From an uncultured Bacillaceae bacterium (GTDB lineage: Bacteria; Bacillota; Bacilli; Bacillales; Caldibacillaceae): a stretch of DNA of 5,290 nucleotides. This document shows positions 1 to 4,612 of the stretch, one piece after another. Where the stretch lies: NCBI GenBank assembly GCA_937983015.1, contig CALKAK010000081.1, positions 1-5,290 of the forward strand, written 5' to 3'. Under the pieces are notes generated by a model. The model did no database searches and was not told where the DNA came from. It saw nothing but the letters and a program-made list of their open reading frames with translations. The translations under genes and the position numbers were made by a program. The number at the start of each line of letters is the position of its first letter. The stretch's first letter is position 1.

Positions 1-39
1 ACTTTTAACACGCGCTGCTACCAATTCTTTAGTTTTCAA
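1..39 (-). CDS. N-terminal fragment of an unidentified protein, running off the left edge
   Basis: Reading the minus strand from a TTG at 39-37, the frame is open for 13 codons to the window edge and gives MKTKELVAARVKS. An in-frame TGA lies only three codons upstream, so if this is a gene the TTG must be at or near its start. A purine-rich stretch (AAGAAGG, plus positions 53-59 reversed) lies 13 nt upstream, which is longer than the usual spacing. A sigma-A-like promoter lies about 80 nt upstream on the same strand. The charged start followed by a likely helix resembles the N-termini of several aminotransferases and other cytosolic enzymes, but 13 residues are too few to assign a family. It is codirectional with the oxidoreductase gene but separated by 368 bp, so it probably has its own promoter. 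Confidence 0.45.
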   Translation of the reverse strand, partial: MKTKELVAARVKS

Positions 40-56
40 CGTATATCACACGCCTT

Positions 57-74
57 CTTATCAAAAAAGATAAG
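57..74 (-). other. small leader hairpin touching the SD of the left-edge gene
   Basis: CTTATC (57-62) and GATAAG (69-74) form a perfect 6-bp inverted repeat around a 6-nt A-run on the plus strand, which is a U-run loop in the minus-strand transcript. The arm at 57-62 overlaps the purine-rich putative SD (53-59), so folding could partly mask it. An outer ACAC (48-51)/GTGT (74-77) pairing is also possible. The stem is short and AT-rich, so it is at best a weak structure. Confidence 0.25.
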
Positions 75-115
75 TGTCACAATCTTGCTCCTAATTGATC
101 GACACAAAGTTTTTT

Positions 116-143
116 GTTATATTTCACTCTATAACCTTAGCAA
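116..143 (-). promoter_or_regulatory. candidate sigma-A promoter for the left-edge gene
   Basis: On the minus strand, TTGCTA (complement of 138-143) is a 4/6 match to the -35 box. It is separated by 16 nt from TATAAC (complement of 116-121), a 5/6 match to the -10 box. Transcription would start near 109 and give a leader of about 70 nt before the TTG at 39. The sequence is AT-rich, so chance matches are common; the position upstream of a plausible start supports it. Confidence 0.4.
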
Positions 144-407
144 ATTAGCTCAACCTGTTCGCTGGAATATGGGTTAAACCACTCGCAAAATTTATTTTTT
201 CTTTCTTTGAAAGAAATCCAGTAAAAATGCTTACTAATCTTGTTAAAACGAAAATCATAAAGTACAAGCCAAAGTTTTTGAAACGTTTACATTTTTTGGG
301 AAACCCTATTCCGATCTTCGTGATAGTTTTGTCTAAGAAAACATGGAACCTTTACCAAGATTTGTCTTCATGACTCAAAAATCATGGCGACGGTACACGA
401 AAGCATA
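144..407. other. gene-free AT-rich spacer
   Basis: I see no supportable coding region here. Short frames on both strands (for example a 22-codon plus-strand frame from ATG 343 and a 37-codon minus-strand frame opening with MIFVLTRL) lack ribosome binding sites. No stem-loop with a T-run follows the oxidoreductase stop on the minus strand; CATGA (369-373)/TCATG (382-386) pairs but has no U-tract. The spacer also contains a 15-nt palindrome (202-216, TTTCTTT-G-AAAGAAA) and a catabolite-responsive-element-like sequence at 278-291. Confidence 0.5.
278..291. promoter_or_regulatory. weak cre-like (CcpA operator-like) site
   Basis: TTGAAACGTTTACA matches the Bacillus cre consensus TGWAANCGNTNWCA at all but the second and third positions, and contains the palindromic core AAACGTTT. 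It lies about 135 bp upstream of the candidate promoter of the left-edge gene and about 115 bp past the oxidoreductase stop. With two mismatches in the left half-site it may be fortuitous. Confidence 0.2.
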
Positions 408-1571
408 TTAATAATACGCCTCTTCCTTTACGAATTGATTCGTATATAAGCGCTCGATGGATAAAGGTGATAGATCAATTGTCACATATTTTCCGAGCCG
501 GATGAGTTCTGACAATCCCTTACCAACTGCAGGCGCTTGTTGCATCCCATGCCCGCTGAACCCACAGGCTAAATAATACCCTTTTATTTGCGGGTGTTTT
601 CCGATAAGTGCGTTTTGATCGATTGTATTATGGCTATAAAGGCCTGCCCAACCACGGACGACTTTGACCTGTTCAAAGTTTTTCACCCGCCGGGCCAATA
701 CAGGCCATAATTCTTCATAAAAAAGTTTGCTTGACCATGTAAAATCATACCCCGGCTCAACATCTTCCGCGTAACCTGTAATGATCGCTTCACCTTCATG
801 GCGGAAGTAAACTCCTGTTGGGTCGATCGTCAAGGGAAGCTTATTTTCGAGTGATTGCGCAGTCTGAAAGACCGTGATCATTCTTTTTAAAGGGACAACC
901 GGAATTGGATACCCCATTTTCTCACATAGTTCGGGCGCCCACGCCCCGGCACAATTAATCACGATCGGCGCTTGATAAACATCTCCGTTCGTCAAACGAA
1001 CACCAGTAACTTCTCCGGCTTCATGTAAAATCTCATCGACTTCCTCGTAAATGTAACGCCCTCCTAAATGCTTCGTCTTTTTGACATACCCTTGCAATAC
1101 TGAATAGGGGTCCAAATAACCATCTTCCTGACAAAACAATCCTCCCTCTAAATCCTCGACATTTAGTTCAGGAATCAATTTTAACAAATCATTTTTATCA
1201 AGCAGTTTAGATGGGACACCTAAACGAACTTGCATTTCATGTTGTTTTTCTAAAAACTTAATATTTTGCTTATTTCCTAGGAGCAAATATCCACGCTGTT
1301 TAAAATCGATCACCGGTTTTTCCTCAAAAACCGCCATCTCTTCGGCAAAATTTAAATATTTTTCAATACTATACCGACTGATGAGAACATTGATTTCCGT
1401 CGAAAATAATTGTCTGATTCCACCAGCACTACGGGGTGTTGATGCGTACTCATAAGTCGAATCTTTTTCAAAAATAATAATTTCCCCTGTGAATCCATCA
1501 TTTAGCAAATTATAGGCTATACTAGAACCGATCACGCCTCCTCCTACAATAATGACATCTGCTTTAGGCAA
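408..1571 (-). CDS. FAD-dependent amine/amino-acid oxidoreductase (DAO family, FOXRED1/sarcosine-oxidase-beta-like)
   Basis: This cytosolic flavoenzyme probably oxidises the C-N bond of a small amino acid or secondary amine to an imine, as family members do with sarcosine, dimethylglycine, glycine or proline. The 387-residue length fits the single-domain DAO fold (PF01266). The N-terminus carries the Rossmann dinucleotide motif G10-G-G12-V-I-G15, with an acidic E35 ending the second strand to hold the FAD ribose. It is followed by STPRSAGGIRQ (44-54), a family block near the flavin. The C-terminal block contains RGWAGLY (306-312) and GFSGHGMQQAP (337-347), then an IDLSP tail that resembles FOXRED1-type proteins. 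The cysteine that binds FAD covalently in monomeric sarcosine oxidase appears to be replaced by glycine in the RGWAGLY block, so FAD is likely non-covalent. The start is TTG, chosen because GGGGG lies 8 nt upstream and the glycine motif follows at once. It is divergent from the regulator and near a PutP-type importer, which suggests it acts on the imported solute. Substrate is unresolved. Confidence 0.88.
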   Translation of the reverse strand: MPKADVIIVGGGVIGSSIAYNLLNDGFTGEIIIFEKDSTYEYASTPRSAGGIRQLFSTEINVLISRYSIEKYLNFAEEMAVFEEKPVIDFKQRGYLLLGNKQNIKFLEKQHEMQVRLGVPSKLLDKNDLLKLIPELNVEDLEGGLFCQEDGYLDPYSVLQGYVKKTKHLGGRYIYEEVDEILHEAGEVTGVRLTNGDVYQAPIVINCAGAWAPELCEKMGYPIPVVPLKRMITVFQTAQSLENKLPLTIDPTGVYFRHEGEAIITGYAEDVEPGYDFTWSSKLFYEELWPVLARRVKNFEQVKVVRGWAGLYSHNTIDQNALIGKHPQIKGYYLACGFSGHGMQQAPAVGKGLSELIRLGKYVTIDLSPLSIERLYTNQFVKEEAYY

Positions 1572-1586
1572 TGTCCCTTCCCCCTA
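1572..1586 (-). promoter_or_regulatory. RBS that fixes the oxidoreductase TTG start
   Basis: The minus strand reads TAGGGGGAAGGGACA immediately before the TTG at 1571-1569. The GGGGG run (complement of 1580-1584) lies 8 nt from the start codon and a second GGG lies closer. No in-frame ATG near the N-terminus competes. This G-rich SD lies inside the repeat shared with the symporter leader. Confidence 0.6.
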
Positions 1587-1602
1587 CCGATTTCTCTAAT
1601 AT
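1577..1602. repeat. copy 1 of the shared CTTCCCCC / ACCGATTTCTC element
   Basis: CTTCCCCC (1577-1584), then T, then ACCGATTTCTC (1586-1596), then T and AATAT. It is a direct repeat of copy 2 at 2998-3023. It sits beside the oxidoreductase start, overlapping its SD. Relative to the regulator promoter, its ACCGAT falls where a -35 box would be (17 nt before TATAAT at 1609). This is a natural place for an operator or activator site controlling both divergent genes. Confidence 0.6.
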
Positions 1603-1604
1603 TT

Positions 1605-1633
1605 GTTATATAATGAAAAACCAAAATAGTAAA
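1605..1633 (-). promoter_or_regulatory. candidate oxidoreductase promoter
   Basis: On the minus strand, TTTACT (complement of 1628-1633, 4/6 to the -35 consensus) and TATAAC (complement of 1605-1610, 5/6 to the -10 consensus) are spaced by 17 nt. The predicted start near 1598 gives a leader of about 27 nt that consists almost entirely of the shared repeat and the SD. The -10 box overlaps the regulator's -10 on the other strand. Confidence 0.45.
1609..1614 (+). promoter_or_regulatory. candidate -10 box of the regulator gene
   Basis: A perfect TATAAT occurs here. The matching -35 position (1586-1591, 17-nt spacer) reads ACCGAT, a poor match to TTGACA that lies inside the shared repeat. A perfect -10 with a poor -35 is the pattern expected of an activator-dependent or autoregulated promoter. 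An alternative -35, TTGTTA at 1603-1608, would use a weak -10 near 1625-1630. Confidence 0.4.
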
Positions 1634-1678
1634 TTGTCACTTTATACAAATTTCTTTCTTTTTTGAACTTTCATAAAT

Positions 1679-2929
1679 ATGCTAAAGATGGTAAAATATG
1701 AATCGACCCCTTATGTAGCTAAGGAGGGATGTAAAATTAAAGATTTTGTACAGTTTGCACAAAAAATCGTTCACTCCGTATCGGAAATATTACCTTTTCC
1801 TATTAGTTTGACAGATCAAAATGGAGTCATCATTGGATCGACAATCCCCGGGAGAATCGGTACCATCCATACCCCCTCAAAAGAAGTGATCGAACGCAAT
1901 GATTTTTTTATTTGCAGTGAGGAAATTAGCAAAAATACGGAGAATGTCTATCCTGGTATCGCCGTCCCTCTTTCGATTAATCAAGAAACGGTGGGTGTTC
2001 TGGGAATTATTGGCCCCCCGGAAGAAGTGAAACCGTACGCAAACCTTGTGAAAAAATGTGTAGAGTTAATGTGGCAAGAAACATTGATGTTACAAAGTGA
2101 AAATCTTGAGACAAAAACTTTGGAAGCGTTTATCCATTATTTATTACTGACCGAACACCCCCAACACGATCGAGTCAAGCAATATTGTTCTATGTTAAGA
2201 ATTCCCTATCATACGAATTGGTTCTGTACGGTCGTGGATATTGGCGGAATTTTAATGGATGAAAAAGAAAAACTAGAAGTCAATAAATTAAAAAAACACT
2301 TGATAAAGATCGTTGAAGAACATTTAGTTTTTGGTCAAGAAAAAATTCTATCTTATCTTAGTTCGGAAAAAATCGTTCTCATTCAAACGGTAGATGACCA
2401 AGAAGAAGCTTATAAAACATTAGCGAACTATAAATATCGTTGTCAACGTTTATTAAAAGAATTTGGGGAACTAGGTATCAATGATCCGCATATCGGTTTC
2501 GGACCGATCGTACAAGGGTTAGAAAAGGTACGAGTTTCGTACCAGGAAGCGGAAAACTTGATTCGTCAGGGAAAGGAATTTCAAATAGGTAGCGGAATCT
2601 ACAGCTATTTTGATTGGGAGAATTTAATTAAACTATTTCCTTTACAAATCAATCCTGAGTTCCTTGAAAAAATTGAACAGCGTGTTCGTCCACTTATTGA
2701 ATATGCTGGGTACGCAAATTTAGTCAATACATTTTTTGTTTATTGTCAAAACAATCTGAATCTATCACAAGCGAGTGAACGTTTATTTATTCACAGAAAT
2801 ACGCTCCTCTATCGTTTGAAAAAAATCGAGACACTTACATCCTTGAATATGAAATCTTTTGAGCATTGCATGATCCTCTATTTAGTACTGAAAAATCACC
2901 AATTGAAACAACAAAATAAACATTTATAG
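1679..2929 (+). CDS. CdaR/PucR-family transcriptional regulator (sugar-diacid-recognition type)
   Basis: This is a cytosolic DNA-binding regulator that likely controls the flanking oxidoreductase and symporter genes. Residues about 22-135 (numbered from the ATG) resemble the putative sugar-diacid recognition domain of CdaR, including a LTDQNGVIIGS strand-turn, RIGTIH (59-64) and a PGIAVPLSI...VGVLGIIGPPEEV block (92-117). The middle, about 145-310, matches the degenerate GGDEF-like linker region of this family. The C-terminus, about 347-408, is the PucR-type helix-turn-helix (HTH_30), with LSQASERLFIHRNTLLYRLKKIE (helices in 362-384) as its diagnostic core. The open frame gives 416 residues from ATG 1679, but that ATG and the ATG at 1688 have no SD. 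A perfect AAGGAGGG (1721-1728) instead precedes ATT at 1736, which would give 397 residues starting just before the recognition domain. Despite the recognition-domain name, ligands of such paralogues vary; B. subtilis PutR, a proline-responsive PucR-type activator, is the relevant precedent. The start is uncertain; the family is not. Confidence 0.88.
   Translation: MLKMVKYESTPYVAKEGCKIKDFVQFAQKIVHSVSEILPFPISLTDQNGVIIGSTIPGRIGTIHTPSKEVIERNDFFICSEEISKNTENVYPGIAVPLSINQETVGVLGIIGPPEEVKPYANLVKKCVELMWQETLMLQSENLETKTLEAFIHYLLLTEHPQHDRVKQYCSMLRIPYHTNWFCTVVDIGGILMDEKEKLEVNKLKKHLIKIVEEHLVFGQEKILSYLSSEKIVLIQTVDDQEEAYKTLANYKYRCQRLLKEFGELGINDPHIGFGPIVQGLEKVRVSYQEAENLIRQGKEFQIGSGIYSYFDWENLIKLFPLQINPEFLEKIEQRVRPLIEYAGYANLVNTFFVYCQNNLNLSQASERLFIHRNTLLYRLKKIETLTSLNMKSFEHCMILYLVLKNHQLKQQNKHL
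1721..1738 (+). promoter_or_regulatory. strong SD with an in-frame ATT as possible true regulator start
   Basis: AAGGAGGG (1721-1728) is nearly the full anti-16S complement. Seven nt later is ATT (1736-1738), codon 20 of the long frame, in the optimal place for a start. The overlapping ATG at 1729 is out of frame and followed directly by TAA. No ATG, GTG or TTG in the regulator frame lies at a suitable distance. ATT is a rare but real start codon, best known from infC (IF3). Confidence 0.45.
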
Positions 2930-2947
2930 ATTTTTTTGCAGGTATTT

Positions 2948-2976
2948 TTGTATATTTATTGAATTGTTTTTATAGT
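2948..2976 (+). promoter_or_regulatory. candidate symporter promoter
   Basis: TTGTAT (2948-2953, 3/6 to the -35 consensus) and TATAGT (2971-2976, 5/6 to the -10 consensus) are 17 nt apart. Transcription from about 2983 would place the shared repeat at roughly +16 to +36 of the leader. The weak -35 again suggests help from an activator, or the match may be chance in AT-rich sequence. Confidence 0.3.
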
Positions 2977-2997
2977 ATTAATTTTTCACCCAAAACT

Positions 2998-3023
2998 CTT
3001 CCCCCCGACCGATTTCTCAATAT
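2998..3023. repeat. copy 2 of the shared CTTCCCCC / ACCGATTTCTC element
   Basis: CTTCCCCC (2998-3005), then CG, then ACCGATTTCTC (3008-3018), then AATAT. It matches copy 1 at 1577-1602 over two exact blocks of 8 and 11 bases in the same order and orientation, differing only by a 1-2 nt spacer and one base later. It lies 20-45 bases before the symporter ATG. Confidence 0.6.
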
Positions 3024-3037
3024 ATTTATAGGGGGAA
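2999..3037 (+). promoter_or_regulatory. possible SD-sequestering hairpin in the symporter leader
   Basis: TTCCCCC (2999-3005) is perfectly complementary to GGGGGAA (3031-3037), giving a 7-bp stem with five GC pairs around a 25-nt AU-rich loop. The 3' arm is the symporter SD. Folding would hide the ribosome binding site, as in translation-controlled leaders. No known riboswitch class is recognised. Confidence 0.4.
3030..3035 (+). promoter_or_regulatory. RBS that fixes the symporter ATG
   Basis: AGGGGG lies 7 nt before ATG 3043. The alternative in-frame TTG at 2959 would add 28 residues (MNCFYSINFS...) that look unlike a symporter N-terminus and lack an SD. Confidence 0.7.
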
Positions 3038-3042
3038 AAGCG

Positions 3043-4491
3043 ATGAACATTATTTTAATCGAGTTTCTAATTTATTGTGCCATTATTTCAGCGATCGGGT
3101 ACTATTTTATCCGGGTGACAAAAACCCAATCTGATTTTCTACTTGGCGGGAATAAACTTCCCGGTTGGGTTCTCGCTTTTTCTGAGAGAGCAACCGGTGA
3201 GTCGGCCTGGTTATTGTTAGGATTTACTGGCTTTGTTTATGCGTCCGGCTTATCCGCCATCTGGGTTGCAGTCGGTATTGCCATCGGAATCATTTTTGCC
3301 TGGCTCTTTTTAGCGAAACGGTTTATGAGGGAGACGAAAAAATATAATGTTTTAACGATCCCCGATTATCTCGCCGTCCGTTTCGGAGAAAAGGCAGCTT
3401 TGATCCGCTGGTTAGCGGGAATTTTGATCGCCGGTTTCATGTTGTTTTATGTTGCCGCGCAATTATCAGGAACGGGAAAATTATTGCTTACAACCTTTGA
3501 TTTACACCCGATTTGGGGTGTATTGCTTGCCACTGTCGTTATCATACTTACCTCTTTTGCTGGTGGGTTTATTTCCGTCGTCTGGACGGACATGGTCCAA
3601 AGTATACTGATGATCACCACGCTCGTAATTTTGCCGATCTTCGCCTTTATTTACATTTTTACCAATGATTTATCGGTAAGTCAGGCTCTGGTTAATGCGG
3701 GAGATTCTTTTAATTCCTGGTTCGGTGGATTAACCGGTTTTTCCCTGGGGGTATTATTCTTTAATAATTTTTCCTGGTTTTTTGGCTATTTAGGCGGACA
3801 ACCACAGCTTAGTTCTCGTTTCATGGCGATGCGCAATGAAAAAGAAGCCAAAGTCGGCATTACTGTCGGCATCGTTTGGACGATTCTCGCTTATACTGGT
3901 GCGTTTTTAATCGGTATTGCCGCGATCGTTATGTATCCACAAGGGTCATTTTCTGATGTAGAAACGGTTTTGCCAACGCTAACATTAGATTTAATGCCAC
4001 CATGGATCAGTGGGATTTTGCTTGCTGGAATCCTTGCGGCGATCTTATCAACCGCCAACTCCCAGCTTCTCGTTGTCACCAGTTCGGTAACCGAAGATAT
4101 TATGCATAAAGCGATGGGGATGAAATTAACGGACCGACAACTGGTTCGAATTTCCCGGATATCGATTTTAATCTTCGGGGCAATCGGTGCTATCATCGCT
4201 TTAGTTTCTGAATCCCTCGTTTACCTTGTGGTCAGCTGGGCCTGGGCGGGTATTGGTTGTACGTTATCCCCAGCGATTCTCATGACCTTTTTCTGGAAAC
4301 GTTATTCCAGTACCGGAGTGATTGCTACGATTTTCTCCGGATTCATCGCCACGGTTATTTGGATCAGTACACCACTAGAAGCGATGATCACATCCCGATT
4401 TACCACTTTTGTAATCGCAACTGTATTTGGAATCGTTTTCAGTCTCCTCTTCCCGGATAAAGAAGAAGAAAAGGTACTTGTGGCTGAATAA
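3043..4491 (+). CDS. sodium:solute symporter, PutP (proline permease)-like
   Basis: This integral membrane protein of the SSS family (PF00474) probably imports proline or a related small amino or imino acid coupled to Na+. The ATG at 3043 is chosen because AGGGGG lies 7 nt upstream; it gives 482 residues, close to E. coli PutP at about 500. About 13 hydrophobic segments can be seen, the first at residues 4-22 and the last near 450-470. Family landmarks include FLLGG (32-36), SERATGESAWLLLG (47-60), LTIPDYLAVRF (104-114), GGFISVVWTDMVQ (174-186), QPQLSSRFMA (253-262), ILAAILSTANSQLL (330-343) and SWAWAGIG (398-405). Relative to E. coli PutP, the Na2-site residues A53, S340 and T341 correspond to A50, S336 and T337 here, but essential D55 aligns with G52, next to E53. 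It lies 113 bp after the regulator, same strand, with its own leader. Proline is the best guess; other substrates such as sarcosine or betaines are possible. Confidence 0.88.
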   Translation: MNIILIEFLIYCAIISAIGYYFIRVTKTQSDFLLGGNKLPGWVLAFSERATGESAWLLLGFTGFVYASGLSAIWVAVGIAIGIIFAWLFLAKRFMRETKKYNVLTIPDYLAVRFGEKAALIRWLAGILIAGFMLFYVAAQLSGTGKLLLTTFDLHPIWGVLLATVVIILTSFAGGFISVVWTDMVQSILMITTLVILPIFAFIYIFTNDLSVSQALVNAGDSFNSWFGGLTGFSLGVLFFNNFSWFFGYLGGQPQLSSRFMAMRNEKEAKVGITVGIVWTILAYTGAFLIGIAAIVMYPQGSFSDVETVLPTLTLDLMPPWISGILLAGILAAILSTANSQLLVVTSSVTEDIMHKAMGMKLTDRQLVRISRISILIFGAIGAIIALVSESLVYLVVSWAWAGIGCTLSPAILMTFFWKRYSSTGVIATIFSGFIATVIWISTPLEAMITSRFTTFVIATVFGIVFSLLFPDKEEEKVLVAE

Positions 4492-4525
4492 AAATCATGT
4501 GTCTAGCCAGGGAATTTCGAAGCAA

Positions 4526-4576
4526 AAAGCAGACCCAAAGATGCCACAACGGCAACCACGGGTCTGCTTTCTTTTT
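4526..4576. terminator. bidirectional intrinsic terminator between convergent genes
   Basis: AAAGCAGACCC (4526-4536) pairs perfectly with GGGTCTGCTTT (4560-4570), an 11-bp stem. Inside the loop, TGCC (4542-4545)/GGCA (4551-4554) can add a small inner stem. A T-run (4572-4576) follows on the plus strand to end the symporter transcript. The A-run at 4524-4528 supplies a U-run on the minus strand to end the acyl-CoA dehydrogenase transcript. Confidence 0.85.
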
Positions 4577-4612
4577 AAGCAGTTTGTCTTTGTCTTTGAA
4601 TTCCATTCGTAT

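Larger units (their letters stand above)
2930..3042 (+). other. T-rich spacer holding the symporter promoter and leader
   Basis: There is no stem-loop terminator after the regulator stop, only T-runs without a GC-rich stem, so read-through into the symporter gene is possible. The second half contains copy 2 of the shared repeat and a potential SD-masking hairpin. A longer symporter frame from TTG 2959 would occupy most of this space but has no SD. Confidence 0.5.

Noticed and set aside
202..216. Palindrome TTTCTTT-G-AAAGAAA
   Set aside because: Only one base at the centre and nearly all A/T; expected by chance in such AT-rich spacer, so not called an operator.
211..222. Possible third, inverted copy of the shared repeat (AAGAAATCCAGT versus GAGAAATCGGT)
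   Set aside because: Only a partial match and no adjoining G- or C-run; too weak to count.
343..411. 22-codon plus-strand frame MEPLPRFVFMTQ...
   Set aside because: No SD, overlaps the oxidoreductase stop, and its composition gives no sign of a real peptide.
1634..1662. TTGTCA (1634-1639) as a -35 for the regulator
   Set aside because: Good -35 match, but the -10 position reads TCTTTT, so no complete promoter.
2930..2958. T-runs after the regulator stop as a terminator
   Set aside because: No GC-rich stem precedes them.
2959..3042. N-terminal extension of the symporter from TTG 2959
   Set aside because: No SD, residues atypical for the family, and the well-spaced AGGGGG before ATG 3043 fixes the later start.
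3891..4196. 101-codon open frame antisense to the symporter
   Set aside because: Shadow of the symporter coding frame; no RBS and no recognisable domain.
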